From the NCBI RefSeq assembly GCF_021295095.1, contig NZ_JAJLQX010000006.1, positions 1 to 64,000 of the forward strand: a stretch of DNA of 64,000 nt. The letters are read 5' to 3'. The position numbers were made by a program, and so were the translations under genes. Under the pieces are notes generated by a model. It saw only the letters and a program-made list of their open reading frames with translations. It was not told the origin of the DNA and did no database searches. The DNA comes from Phocaeicola oris. GTDB lineage: Bacteria > Bacteroidota > Bacteroidia > Bacteroidales > Bacteroidaceae. Position 1 is the stretch's first letter. Each line of letters begins with the position of its first letter. Shown here in pieces: positions 1 to 8,376 of this stretch.

Positions 1-21
1 AACGCTGTTTTAGGTTGTCCT

Positions 22-118
22 GAGCCTGCTTTTCCGGAAAGTGCGAAAAAAATCGAACGGGTTTTGTTTTTCGTTCCCGAACAGGGAGCCCGCCCTGAAA
101 ACCGGAAAAAGCAGGCTC
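22..118. repeat. GC-rich long inverted repeat
   Basis: The 16-nt arm at 22-37 (GAGCCTGCTTTTCCGG) pairs with 102-118, which carries one extra A. The span between the arms holds a nested 5-bp hairpin (82-86 with 93-97). The element is distinctly GC-rich against an AT-rich flank and lies 3' of queF, whose transcript would enter it. It could be the queF terminator region, a small structured RNA, or a short mobile or REP-like hairpin. I see no open reading frame in 1-197. The structure is seen directly; its role is unknown. Confidence 0.6.
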
Positions 119-197
119 TTTCCCTATCAGGCGTAACGGTAATTTATATTTATAAAGTAAAGTCAATTGGCCGGTGTCGCGCAGTGACTAAGGGTGG

Positions 198-659
198 TTA
201 TTTCAAGTCGTGATTTTTCAACCGATATTCAGCCATCTGCTCGTACTTCGTTCCCGGACGTCCGTAGTTGGTATACGGGTAAATACTGATGCCTCCTCGC
301 GGCGTAAAGAATCCGGTCACCTCAATGTACTTCGGGTCCATCAGCCGGATCAAGTCCTTCATGATGACGTTCACACAGTCCTCGTGAAAGTCGCCATGAT
401 TCCGGAAACTGAAGAGGTAGAGCTTCAAACTCTTGCTCTCCACCATGCGCACGTCGGGGATATACTCTATACGTATCTCGGCAAAGTCGGGCTGTCCGGT
501 GATGGGACAAAGCGAGGTGAACTCGGGACAGTTAAACCGTACCCAATAATCGTTCTCTTGGTGCTTGTTCTCGAATGCTTCGAGCACTTCGGGAGCATAG
601 TTGACTTTATATTCGGTCTTCTTTCCAAGGACCTTCAGTTGTTCTTCTTTTCGTTCCAT
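198..659 (-). CDS. queF: NADPH-dependent 7-cyano-7-deazaguanine reductase QueF
   Basis: QueF reduces preQ0 to preQ1, the last free-base step of queuosine synthesis for tRNA, in the cytosol. The 153-residue protein is the short unimodular form. The active site is visible as [12 protein letters not shown]: Cys51 forms the thioimide with the nitrile and Asp58 is the proton donor. The QueF signature ESKSLK follows at about residues 74-79, and HGDFHEDC is also typical. The gene stands alone and runs divergently from nth; no queC, queD or queE is in view. A minus-strand TAnnTTTG box lies at 682-689. Confidence 0.95.
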   Translation of the reverse strand: MERKEEQLKVLGKKTEYKVNYAPEVLEAFENKHQENDYWVRFNCPEFTSLCPITGQPDFAEIRIEYIPDVRMVESKSLKLYLFSFRNHGDFHEDCVNVIMKDLIRLMDPKYIEVTGFFTPRGGISIYPYTNYGRPGTKYEQMAEYRLKNHDLK

Positions 660-681
660 AGATTCATCATTTTTTCGGTTG

Positions 682-689
682 CAAAGTTA
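682..689 (-). promoter_or_regulatory. Promoter -7 box of queF
   Basis: Reads TAACTTTG on the minus strand, matching the Bacteroidota consensus TAnnTTTG, about 23 nt from the queF ATG. It is back to back with the nth promoter. Confidence 0.6.
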
Positions 690-710
690 CACTTTATATT
701 TTTTTTTTAT

Positions 711-718
711 TATCTTTG
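711..718 (+). promoter_or_regulatory. Promoter -7 box of nth
   Basis: TATCTTTG, Bacteroidota consensus TAnnTTTG. It leaves an 80-nt leader that contains a run of seven G but no obvious structure. Confidence 0.55.
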
Positions 719-802
719 TAGTAAAGAATCAAAGGGGGGATAGTCAAGGAGACTGAGATTTCCGTAGCACCTGACAGAACTCGAATCCACGTAATATATA
801 TC

Positions 803-1450
803 ATGACTAAGAAAGAACTCTACACGAAAGTATTGGCATACCTGAAAGAAGAAATACCGGAGGCACGTACGGAATTGCATTTCAAAGATTCGTTCCAACT
901 GTTGGTGGCCGTCATTCTGAGCGCGCAATGTACCGATAAGCGGGTGAATATGATTACTCCCCCCCTCTATCGCGACTACCCCACTCCCGAAGCGATGGCA
1001 GCCACCACGCCCGAAGTGATATTCGGTTATATCCGCAGCGTAAGTTACCCGAACAGTAAGGCGAAGCATTTGGTGGAGATGGCAAAGTTGTTAGTGAACG
1101 AGTTCAACGGTGAGGTACCCGATAACATGGACGACCTGCTAAAGTTGCCGGGGGTAGGACGGAAAACGGCGAACGTGATGCTGAGCACCGTATTCCATCA
1201 GGCAGTGATAGCTGTCGACACCCATGTATTCCGAGTAAGTCATCGCGTCGGATTAGTTCCCGATAGTTGCGCCACTCCGCTGGCCACAGAGAAGTATTTA
1301 GAGAAATATATCCCTACGGAAGACATAGCCAAGGCACACCATTGGCTGTTGTTGCACGGACGGTATGTCTGTCAGAGCCGAAAACCTAAGTGTGGGGAGT
1401 GTGGACTAAACGGGGTGTGCAAGTACTCACTGACTCCACACGTCAAATAA
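803..1450 (+). CDS. nth: Endonuclease III (DNA glycosylase/AP lyase)
   Basis: This base-excision repair enzyme removes oxidised pyrimidines and cleaves the abasic site. The protein has 215 residues, the usual length. The helix-hairpin-helix LPGVGRKTANVM carries the catalytic lysine (Lys121), and Asp139 in VDTHVFR is the second catalytic residue. The C-terminal [4Fe-4S] cluster motif C-x6-C-x2-C-x5-C is complete (CQSRKPKCGECGLNGVC). The ATG at 803 follows a TATCTTTG promoter. The stop lies one base from the stop of the convergent MBL-fold gene, so the two transcripts must meet. Confidence 0.96.
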   Translation: MTKKELYTKVLAYLKEEIPEARTELHFKDSFQLLVAVILSAQCTDKRVNMITPPLYRDYPTPEAMAATTPEVIFGYIRSVSYPNSKAKHLVEMAKLLVNEFNGEVPDNMDDLLKLPGVGRKTANVMLSTVFHQAVIAVDTHVFRVSHRVGLVPDSCATPLATEKYLEKYIPTEDIAKAHHWLLLHGRYVCQSRKPKCGECGLNGVCKYSLTPHVK

Positions 1451-1451
1451 A

Positions 1452-2228
1452 TCAGATAGAGAGCGTCAGCCCGTCGTAGGCCAAATGAATATGGTCAGGC
1501 AACGCCTTGTCCACTTCGGCATGAAGTCCCATCTTATGACTCATGTGAATGAAATACGTCTCCTTGGCACCTATTCTCCGAGCATTCTCCAACGCCTGAG
1601 CTAAATTCTGGTGTGTAGGATGTTCCTTTATGTGGAGGGCATTCATCACCAATACATCCAGATTCTTCAACTTGTCGTAGTTCGCCTCGGGCATGGTCAG
1701 CATATCGGTTATCCAAGCCATTCTACCGATACGGAACCCGAGGATAGGCATTTGTCCGTGCATAATCCGCAACGGATAGATTGCTACCTTATCCCCTTGC
1801 AGATTACTCACCATAAAGGGTATATCGGGCTGAAGCTCGGTGAGCGTAATTCGGGGAACTCCCGGATACAGATTCTCGCCAAAGCAATAAGGCATCCGTT
1901 GCTTAAGATGCTCACACGTACGGTGGTCGGCATAGATGGGAATGGTACGGAACCGGCACCACGGACGAAGGTCGTCAATGCCTCCCACATGGTCATAATG
2001 CTCATGGGTAATCAGCACAGCGTCTATCGCCTTGAAGTCGTTCAGGCGTATCATCTGCTCACGAAAGTCGGGTCCGCAGTCGATAAGGATACGCGCCTTG
2101 TTCACATCGAGAATTCCCGAACAACGCAGTCGCTTGTCGTGCGGGTCGGTACTGGTACACACCGGTCCCGTACACCCTACCTCGGGCACTCCGCATGATG
2201 TTCCTGTTCCTAAGATGGTCATTTTCAT
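1452..2228 (-). CDS. MBL-fold metallohydrolase, PhnP-like
   Basis: A 258-residue metallo-beta-lactamase-fold hydrolase. The metal motif HxHxDH is seen as THEHYDHVGGIDDLR, with further ligand histidines in the C-terminal half (LHIKEHPTH, FIHMSH). The N-terminus ILGTGTSCGVPEVGC is typical of the PhnP/RNase Z-like branch, which includes phosphoribosyl cyclic phosphate phosphodiesterases. No phosphonate (phn) genes are nearby, so the substrate is probably another cyclic nucleotide or phosphodiester. Met3 is an alternative start. It lies 9 nt downstream of the lipoprotein gene starting at 3098 and is probably co-transcribed with it. Confidence 0.85.
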   Translation of the reverse strand: MKMTILGTGTSCGVPEVGCTGPVCTSTDPHDKRLRCSGILDVNKARILIDCGPDFREQMIRLNDFKAIDAVLITHEHYDHVGGIDDLRPWCRFRTIPIYADHRTCEHLKQRMPYCFGENLYPGVPRITLTELQPDIPFMVSNLQGDKVAIYPLRIMHGQMPILGFRIGRMAWITDMLTMPEANYDKLKNLDVLVMNALHIKEHPTHQNLAQALENARRIGAKETYFIHMSHKMGLHAEVDKALPDHIHLAYDGLTLSI

Positions 2229-2237
2229 AATCTCCTG

Positions 2238-3098
2238 TCAATCGCTCAAGTCGTCAAATTCAATCAGTCTCCACTGACCGTTCTTCCGCTTGAAGTATAA
2301 TGCATTATTAAATCCGTTTCCGTTCCCTTTCAGCTCCAAGACACGAAGATTCGATTTCGATGGCATTACCTGTCCGTAGATTACATTCGTCAGCGTATCG
2401 GGAGGCAATATCGGCGCAAAGGCAAACCATTGTCCGTCCTCCAATGTAGTCTCCAGCATCCGGAACTCATCATCAGGATCGAAGGTAATGAACTTCAACG
2501 GGTTAGCCACTCGCTCTGTTTGAAAGACACTGTCGTTCGCAAAGCGGAAATAGAAATGATAGAAGTCCTCTCCCCCCACTATCGAGTCAGTCTCACTCAA
2601 GGCACTATACGCTATCTCATGAAGCCTCCAACGCCCCTGATGGCGATTAAAGCAATACTTCTTGACTTGCTTCTCCTTCAACAGAATCCACTCTAACTGA
2701 GCAGTGACGGCTATCGTATCTTCTTCCATATCGGCATCATTATCAATAGTATGGATAACCGTGTAGGTTTCCATGTGACTGAAGATAGGATCGAACTTCC
2801 ACTCGTTAGCGTTGATATACGTTTTCTTGTTTGACTTAACGCAGGTGAGAGGAAAATCGATACGCGACTTCTGCATGAGGGCATCGCGCGAGAAAGTATA
2901 GATAAAGTCGGCAAAACTTCCATCAACCGAGGAAGGAATCTTTTCCTCTTCCTCCACCCGAAATCTCGCTATGGAATCATTACTTGTCGATGACTCGATA
3001 GAGTCGCCAAGAACACCTTCCGGCTCGTTTACTTTATTTATACCTTTACACGAGGCTGTTAGCGCAACCATCACCACGCCCCATAATAATTCTCTCAT
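2238..3098 (-). CDS. DUF4348-like lipoprotein
   Basis: A predicted lipoprotein of 286 residues: a short hydrophobic signal (ELLWGVVMVALTASC) ends in a lipobox with Cys17. The mature part resembles the Bacteroidales DUF4348 family, thought to have NTF2-like folds; that assignment is from memory. An in-frame ATG at 3137 exists, but it lies inside the minus-strand TAATTTTG promoter box (3135-3142), so the start at 3098, which also gives a proper signal peptide, is preferred. Function unknown. The gene runs into the MBL-fold gene. Confidence 0.75.
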   Translation of the reverse strand: MRELLWGVVMVALTASCKGINKVNEPEGVLGDSIESSTSNDSIARFRVEEEEKIPSSVDGSFADFIYTFSRDALMQKSRIDFPLTCVKSNKKTYINANEWKFDPIFSHMETYTVIHTIDNDADMEEDTIAVTAQLEWILLKEKQVKKYCFNRHQGRWRLHEIAYSALSETDSIVGGEDFYHFYFRFANDSVFQTERVANPLKFITFDPDDEFRMLETTLEDGQWFAFAPILPPDTLTNVIYGQVMPSKSNLRVLELKGNGNGFNNALYFKRKNGQWRLIEFDDLSD

Positions 3099-3134
3099 TT
3101 CCCTATAAAAAACTCTTCTAAGAAAAATACGGCA

Positions 3135-3142
3135 CAAAATTA
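3135..3142 (-). promoter_or_regulatory. Promoter -7 box of the DUF4348-like gene
   Basis: TAATTTTG on the minus strand (TAnnTTTG). It decides the start of the lipoprotein gene, because any transcript begins downstream of the upper ATG. Confidence 0.55.
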
Positions 3143-3186
3143 CGAATTCTTTTATTCTTTTCTACAAATAATTCCGTTTAATTCCT

Positions 3187-3194
3187 TAAATTTG
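3187..3194 (+). promoter_or_regulatory. Promoter -7 box of pheS
   Basis: TAAATTTG, 22 nt upstream of the pheS ATG. Confidence 0.6.
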
Positions 3195-3216
3195 CAGACA
3201 ATAAAAAATAAGAACT

Positions 3217-4254
3217 ATGTTAACAGACAAAATAGAGCAGTTGCTCAACGAAGTAAAAGAAATTCAAGCAGCTAACGCAGAGGAATTAGAAGCACTTCGG
3301 ATAAAGTATTTGAGTAAAAAAGGCGAGATCAATGCACTGATGGCGGATTTTCGTACGGTGGCAGCCGACCAAAAGCGCGAGATAGGCATAAAAATCAATG
3401 AGCTGAAGCAAACAGCTACAGAACGCATCAATAACCTGAAGAAGCAATTTGAAGCAGCCGATGATTCATCTGCCGGCATGGATTTAACCCGAAGTGCCTA
3501 TCCTGTTGAATTCGGTACACGCCATCCGCTGAGCATTGTAAAGAATCAAATCATTGATATTTTCAATCACATGGGATTCACCATTGCCAACGGCCCGGAG
3601 ATTGATGATGATAAGCACGTGTTCACAATGCTGAACTTCGCTGCCGATCATCCTGCGCGCGATATGCAAGATACATTCTTCATCGAGACGAATCCGAACG
3701 ACGTTACAAAGAATATCATTCTACGCTCCCATACATCAGGCGATCAGTCGCATTACATGGAGACACATCAACCGCCGCTCAGAATTATTTGCCCTGGACG
3801 TGTTTACAGAAACGAAGCCATCAGTTACCGCGCGCACTGCTTTTTCCATCAGGTGGAAGGGCTATACGTCGACAAGAACGTCAGCTTTGCCGATTTGAAA
3901 CAGGTACTGTTGACATTCGCTCAAGAGATGTTCGGAAAGGACACGAAGATACGTCTGCGCCCTTCCTACTTCCCGTTCACGGAACCAAGCGCGGAAATGG
4001 ACATCAGTTGTAACATCTGCGGAGGGAAAGGTTGTGCCTTCTGTAAAGGCACCGGTTGGGTGGAGATTCTCGGGTGCGGCATGGTCGACCCTAACGTTCT
4101 TGAGGCTTGCGGCATAGACAGTAAAGTGTATTCGGGCTATGCTTTCGGAATGGGTGTGGAGCGTATTACCAACTTGAAATATCGTGTCAACGATTTACGA
4201 CTTTTCTCGGAGAACGACACACGGTTCCTGAAAGAATTCCAAGCTGCTTATTAA
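3217..4254 (+). CDS. pheS: Phenylalanine--tRNA ligase alpha subunit
   Basis: Catalytic subunit of the alpha2beta2 PheRS that charges tRNA-Phe. An N-terminal coiled coil (about residues 1-85) binds tRNA. Class II motif 2 is seen as PGRVYRNEAISYRAH and motif 3 as GMGVERITNLKY. Within the catalytic domain, between EPSAEMD and GCGMVDPNVL, there is a cysteine insertion, CNICGGKGCAFC (C-x2-C-x4-C-x2-C), replacing a short loop of the E. coli enzyme; it should bind zinc. I recall this insertion from other Bacteroidota PheS. pheT is not adjacent. Confidence 0.96.
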   Translation: MLTDKIEQLLNEVKEIQAANAEELEALRIKYLSKKGEINALMADFRTVAADQKREIGIKINELKQTATERINNLKKQFEAADDSSAGMDLTRSAYPVEFGTRHPLSIVKNQIIDIFNHMGFTIANGPEIDDDKHVFTMLNFAADHPARDMQDTFFIETNPNDVTKNIILRSHTSGDQSHYMETHQPPLRIICPGRVYRNEAISYRAHCFFHQVEGLYVDKNVSFADLKQVLLTFAQEMFGKDTKIRLRPSYFPFTEPSAEMDISCNICGGKGCAFCKGTGWVEILGCGMVDPNVLEACGIDSKVYSGYAFGMGVERITNLKYRVNDLRLFSENDTRFLKEFQAAY

Positions 4255-4259
4255 CAACA

Positions 4260-5396
4260 TCACTTTTTATAGGTAAGCACGATAAGATTCGATAACCTGC
4301 CCTCCGACTCGGATATCTGCGAGGATAGAATGAAAGGACGGAAATGTTCCATATTCCTCAGCATATACCGCGAGAAATAAGGAGTGAAGCGAAGGGTATC
4401 GTCGGCTATGATATTTCCATCGGCAACCAATATGTAAGAGGCGTCGGGCGACAATGACTTGACACACTGCCCGAACAAGAGATGGTCGGCAAAACACTGT
4501 GGAACCTGGCTCATATACGTGCTAATGGAATCATGATCGGCCGACATAACCAAACGGTCTTCCAGCACATCAGGAACGCTCCTGAAGTAACTGTGAGCCT
4601 CGTCCAGAGCCTTCCGGCTGTCTTTCCAATAACTCTCACCGGTCAGATAAATCACATCGCTGTTAACCTTCACTTCAAAGAGGCTCCACCCTGTCAGTTC
4701 ATTGGGTACGGGAGTGAATGGGCAACGGGTGTACAGGCGGACATAGTTGTGCAGCGTCTTTACCGTCGGAGTCTGCCGGAATACCGGATCGTTCATGACA
4801 CTCTTTTTATCCAAATAAGCATCAATCACCTTCTCTATCAGATACTTCTCATAACTCATGACAAAGACCCCGTTGCCGGAGTAAGTGGATAAGAAGCCAT
4901 GGGACTTCAACGGATAAATAACAATATCTTCGTGACGGTATTTCTCTTCCCTTTCATTACCTGCTAAGAAATCACTCCTCAATATGTCGGCCAGCATATT
5001 CTTCCCTTCACGCACCGTACGGAACAATACTACGTCATCGGTCGCCTCCAAGGTGTCGTAATAACACACTACCACTCCGTTTATCACATTACTTATATTA
5101 TGCAGATGTTCCGACGATTCATTGATAAGGGTTTGAATGAAAAAGTCCATTAAACTGTTCGACTGGAAAGAACGCAATTCTTTCTGAAAACTGATTTCAT
5201 CAAATTCCGAAATAATGGTATTGACATTATCGCTGGCAAGGAAGCTGTTACAATCGGAGGGAACAAGTTCAAAAAGATTCAGTTCACGGCTGTGCTCCGC
5301 GTCGTTCAGGCTCATATAGGCATAAACACCCATCGCCAAACAAAATAGAAGCACACACACAACAGCACCATATTTAGTCACTAACCTCAACCGCAT
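4260..5396 (-). CDS. Unknown membrane-anchored protein
   Basis: A 378-residue protein I do not recognise. One N-terminal hydrophobic segment (about residues 8-28, GAVVCVLLFCLAMGVYAYM) is either an uncleaved anchor or a signal. The rest is soluble, mixed alpha/beta, with no catalytic motif I can identify; it recalls loosely the DUF3352-type proteins of Bacteroidales. The anchor implies a periplasmic location. The gene converges on pheS, with stops 5 nt apart, and has its own TATATTTG promoter (5426-5433). Real coding status is supported by length and composition. Confidence 0.75.
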   Translation of the reverse strand: MRLRLVTKYGAVVCVLLFCLAMGVYAYMSLNDAEHSRELNLFELVPSDCNSFLASDNVNTIISEFDEISFQKELRSFQSNSLMDFFIQTLINESSEHLHNISNVINGVVVCYYDTLEATDDVVLFRTVREGKNMLADILRSDFLAGNEREEKYRHEDIVIYPLKSHGFLSTYSGNGVFVMSYEKYLIEKVIDAYLDKKSVMNDPVFRQTPTVKTLHNYVRLYTRCPFTPVPNELTGWSLFEVKVNSDVIYLTGESYWKDSRKALDEAHSYFRSVPDVLEDRLVMSADHDSISTYMSQVPQCFADHLLFGQCVKSLSPDASYILVADGNIIADDTLRFTPYFSRYMLRNMEHFRPFILSSQISESEGRLSNLIVLTYKK

Positions 5397-5425
5397 CTTT
5401 TCGCACTTTTATTAAAACTTATTTG

Positions 5426-5433
5426 CAAATATA
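5426..5433 (-). promoter_or_regulatory. Promoter -7 box of the gene at 4260-5396
   Basis: TATATTTG on the minus strand, 30 nt from the ATG. Confidence 0.5.
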
Positions 5434-5474
5434 CGATATTTTTTAAGAAAATAAAACATTTTAAGTGATTTTTT

Positions 5475-5482
5475 TATCTTTG
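5475..5482 (+). promoter_or_regulatory. Forward promoter -7 box with no annotated gene
   Basis: TATCTTTG on the plus strand. The sequence after it holds a 6-bp hairpin (5495-5500 with 5504-5509), a ribosome binding site (AAGGAG, 5550-5555) and the short frame starting at 5566. All larger genes around it lie on the other strand. Confidence 0.45.
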
Positions 5483-5565
5483 CATGTTAAATTTCCGTAT
5501 CGTATACGGTTTCTTTCCGCTAAGTGATAAGCAAATATGCCGAATTCATAAGGAGAAACGATAAT

Positions 5566-5691
5566 ATGATATGGATAATTGGAGAAGATAACACTTATGA
5601 GTTATTTAATGACGGCCATGTTTTTCATTGTTCGACCTCTTGGAAGAGTCCGGCCATAACAATTTTTTATCAGCCGAAAGCGCTTCTTTAG
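5566..5691 (+). CDS. Candidate 41-residue small protein
   Basis: The frame begins MIWIIGEDNTYELFNDG and has an AAGGAG ribosome binding site 10 nt upstream and a TATCTTTG promoter box at 5475. Strong Shine-Dalgarno sequences are unusual here, so the combination is notable. The last 86 nt overlap the 3' end of the opposing 5'-nucleotidase gene, where the frame could be a shadow. I recognise no family. It may be a small protein, the remnant of a larger gene, or chance. Confidence 0.3.
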   Translation: MIWIIGEDNTYELFNDGHVFHCSTSWKSPAITIFYQPKALL

Positions 5692-7336
5692 TTTCCTTGT
5701 CGCACACGTACCTCCAGTTGGTAAGCGACGGGATAACAACCGGCTCTTTCGATTCCTTGAAACAGTTGATGATACAAGTCCGGATATCCTGCTGGGTAAT
5801 CAGCAGACACTTAGCTGCCAGCTCTTTCAAAGTCAGACCGGCTCCATCGGTGAGAATGCCTCCGCCTCCGCTACCTATATACGAATTGACCGCCACCCGA
5901 TACTCCCTGTCGTAATCGAACGGTGTTCCATCGGTCATCCTCAGGATGCTTACCTTCTCTCCCATTGGTTTATTTAAATCCACTTCATATTCTATGCCAG
6001 CGGCTGTGATGAGGAACGGACTGAACGCTCCCAAATAGAAATTCTTATGCGAGAAAGTGATATAGAATACCTTCCCCACAGATCCTTCCGCCTCAACATC
6101 GGTCAGCAAGTCGTACGAACGCTCCAGTGCTCCCCGAATCTCCTTTCCGGTAAAACGGAACACCTCTATCAGATTTTCATAACGGTACAACTTAAATATA
6201 TCTCTGATACGGACATCGCCGGGAGTCACCACCTCATCGTATGTCAGAGGAGCGGAAAGAGAAATATCGGCATCCCTGTCTTTCAGCTGAACCATGTGGA
6301 GCAGATCGCCTAATGCCGAAGGACCAAAGAAATAATCGGCCGCATTGATGGGGGTAACCAACTTACCTATCTTCTGAGAAACATAATGCTTCACTTCCTT
6401 TTTAAAGCCGGCGTAACGCTTGGCGAAAGCCAAATCCACCGGATAATCGACCACAGAAACCAACTGGCCACATTTATGTTCTACCTTTACGCCCTGATCC
6501 GAAACAAAGCACACCAGCTGCGCCTCGGCAACATGAAGAGTAGCACCGCCTGCATTCAACACTAACACCTTCCGGCCGTCTACCTTATTCTCCACCTCCT
6601 GCGCACAGGGACGATGGTCGTGACCGAAAAAAATGACATCGAAACCCGGAACGTCGGTCGCAATCTCCTCGGCAGCATTCTCATTAAAGCCATTCAACCC
6701 CTCTTCTTTCAGGCCGGTATGGAAAAGGCCGATCATCACATCGGGATGTTCCTCCTCCCTGATTTTCTCCACCCAATAACGAGCAGACGCGACAATATCG
6801 TCAAAGTGAATGCCCGACCAGAACTTATGAGGAAGCCACATGGGAACAGCAGGGGTGATGAGACCGAGAACGGCTATGCGTATCCCGTCTTTCTCCAGAA
6901 CGGTATAAGGCTCAGTATACGATTGATGATTGTCATCACGAACGATATTCGCTCCCAGAACAGGGAAATTCACATTCGAAATCCATTTGTCATAAACCTC
7001 ATGTCCTACTTCAAAGTCGTGATTACCCAAAGCAACAACATCGTATTCCATGAAATTCATCACGTCGGCAGCCAAATGACAAAGGCTCTTATCAACAAAG
7101 TTGGCATAATGGGCACAAGGCTGTCCCTCCAAGACATCTCCTCCGTCCATCAGAATACAGTGTTCCCTGCCCCAAAGTTTCCTCTGACGACGAACATAAG
7201 CATCCACCTTGCCCAAACCTCCCTGATAAGAATGATTATTGATAAAATCATATCCCATGAAGTTGCCGTGTACATCCGTTGTTTCAAAGAACTTCAGAAC
7301 TACTCTGCGACTGATATTTTTCTCCTCTTTTTCCAC
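5606..7336 (-). CDS. 5'-nucleotidase/metallophosphoesterase, UshA-like
   Basis: A 576-residue bifunctional phosphoesterase expected to hydrolyse nucleotides or 2',3'-cyclic nucleotides. The N-terminal calcineurin-like domain shows the dimetal motifs TTDVHGN, GGDVLEGQP, ALGNHDFEVG and FFGHDHRP. The C-terminal 5'-nucleotidase domain (about residues 330-520) has the substrate-binding NSYIGSGGGG. Unlike classical UshA/CpdB it has no signal peptide: the start is GTG at 7336 and the DxHG motif begins by residue 21, so it is probably cytoplasmic. A TATCTTTG box (7369-7376) precedes it. The GTG is required, because the next ATG lies inside the motif. Confidence 0.88.
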   Translation of the reverse strand: MEKEEKNISRRVVLKFFETTDVHGNFMGYDFINNHSYQGGLGKVDAYVRRQRKLWGREHCILMDGGDVLEGQPCAHYANFVDKSLCHLAADVMNFMEYDVVALGNHDFEVGHEVYDKWISNVNFPVLGANIVRDDNHQSYTEPYTVLEKDGIRIAVLGLITPAVPMWLPHKFWSGIHFDDIVASARYWVEKIREEEHPDVMIGLFHTGLKEEGLNGFNENAAEEIATDVPGFDVIFFGHDHRPCAQEVENKVDGRKVLVLNAGGATLHVAEAQLVCFVSDQGVKVEHKCGQLVSVVDYPVDLAFAKRYAGFKKEVKHYVSQKIGKLVTPINAADYFFGPSALGDLLHMVQLKDRDADISLSAPLTYDEVVTPGDVRIRDIFKLYRYENLIEVFRFTGKEIRGALERSYDLLTDVEAEGSVGKVFYITFSHKNFYLGAFSPFLITAAGIEYEVDLNKPMGEKVSILRMTDGTPFDYDREYRVAVNSYIGSGGGGILTDGAGLTLKELAAKCLLITQQDIRTCIINCFKESKEPVVIPSLTNWRYVCDKETKEALSADKKLLWPDSSKRSNNEKHGRH

Positions 7337-7368
7337 CTTTATAAAAGTTCACCGACCGAACCGGTTTG

Positions 7369-7376
7369 CAAAGATA
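7369..7376 (-). promoter_or_regulatory. Promoter -7 box of the 5'-nucleotidase gene
   Basis: TATCTTTG on the minus strand, about 33 nt from the GTG start, in the short gap after the patatin gene. Confidence 0.55.
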
Positions 7377-7408
7377 GTCGGATTTCCGTAATATATTCTC
7401 TTTTCCCA

Positions 7409-8251
7409 TTACAACTTTTCAAACACGTTCTTTGCTACCTCATATCCCTCTTCGTAAAGGGTGGTTAACTTTTTCGTGTCCTTACAAATCCGATCTACTT
7501 CCAATGGTTTTTGCGGACGGATGACTATGATTCTCCCCTCGTCTTCCCATCTCTCCACCATCTTCAGCTGTCTGTTATAGCTCTCGCAACGATGGCTGAG
7601 CGCCACTCTTAACCGAGGATAATCCTTATAAACCATGCGCAAGCGAAAGTCTTTCTTTTTTTTTCTGAATCCTTTATTACGAGTCAAGACCACCACATTC
7701 CGTTGACAACCCTGACTCACAGCCCGCTCCAACGGAATGGAATCGACAATTCCTCCATCCAGCATCGGTTCTCCATCGACCAGCGCGACAGGACAGGCAA
7801 ACGGTAAACTTGCCGATGCACGAACGATATCGATAATCCGTTTTCTGTCGTGCTTCTCTTCCAAATAAACGGCACGTCCCGTAACGCAGGATGTGGTCAC
7901 CATCTCAAAACGAGCAGGATTCTCCTCATAAGCCTTGTAATCGTATGGAAGAATCTCTTCAGGGAAATGATTATACAACAAATCCATATTCATAATGCTA
8001 TGCTGAGACCAAAGATATTTTATCCCCAGATAATGGTATCTGTCCAGCATGTCAATATTACTGAACTTAGCACGCCCACGCTGGCGCGACATATACGAAA
8101 GTCCGTTGCATGCTCCTGCCGAGACACCTATCGTATAGGGGAAATATATATTCTCGTCCAACAAATAATCGAGCACTCCACAAGTGAATACTCCACGCAT
8201 GCCGCCACCTTCGAGCACTAATCCTGTTTTATCATCGATTAAAAACATCAT
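7409..8251 (-). CDS. Patatin-like phospholipase
   Basis: A predicted serine acyl hydrolase of 280 residues. The oxyanion motif is GGGMRG near the N-terminus, the nucleophile elbow is GVSAG, and the catalytic-dyad aspartate is in LDGGIVDS. No signal peptide or membrane segment is seen, so it is cytoplasmic, close to the YjjU type. An upstream ATG at 8269 would lie at the edge of the TAAATTTG promoter (8267-8274), so the ATG at 8251 is chosen; the next codon is also ATG. The substrate is not predictable. Confidence 0.88.
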   Translation of the reverse strand: MMFLIDDKTGLVLEGGGMRGVFTCGVLDYLLDENIYFPYTIGVSAGACNGLSYMSRQRGRAKFSNIDMLDRYHYLGIKYLWSQHSIMNMDLLYNHFPEEILPYDYKAYEENPARFEMVTTSCVTGRAVYLEEKHDRKRIIDIVRASASLPFACPVALVDGEPMLDGGIVDSIPLERAVSQGCQRNVVVLTRNKGFRKKKKDFRLRMVYKDYPRLRVALSHRCESYNRQLKMVERWEDEGRIIVIRPQKPLEVDRICKDTKKLTTLYEEGYEVAKNVFEKL

Positions 8252-8266
8252 TCTTCTTTTATGGCA

Positions 8267-8274
8267 CAAATTTA
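8267..8274 (-). promoter_or_regulatory. Promoter -7 box of the patatin gene
   Basis: TAAATTTG on the minus strand. It overlaps the upstream ATG and therefore favours the internal start. Confidence 0.55.
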
Positions 8275-8327
8275 AACTTTATAAACGAAAAAAGAGATTG
8301 AAGGGTATAAAATTGATTAAATTATAT

Positions 8328-8335
8328 TACTTTTG
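8328..8335 (+). promoter_or_regulatory. Promoter -7 box of the aminopeptidase P gene
   Basis: TACTTTTG, 41 nt before the ATG; it probably also drives the downstream peptidase gene. Confidence 0.55.
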
Positions 8336-8376
8336 CGAAACAGGTCAATAAACAAATAATATAAAACACATATACT

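Noticed and set aside
210-743. 177-codon forward frame opposite queF
   Set aside because: queF has its active-site residues and full family length on the other strand; this frame also runs through both divergent promoters.
775-800. tRNA T-loop-like ACTCGAATCC before nth
   Set aside because: No acceptor, D or anticodon stems can be folded around it.
6614-7468. 284-codon forward frame opposite the 5'-nucleotidase
   Set aside because: Shadow of the well-supported minus-strand gene; no motifs and no ribosome binding site or promoter.
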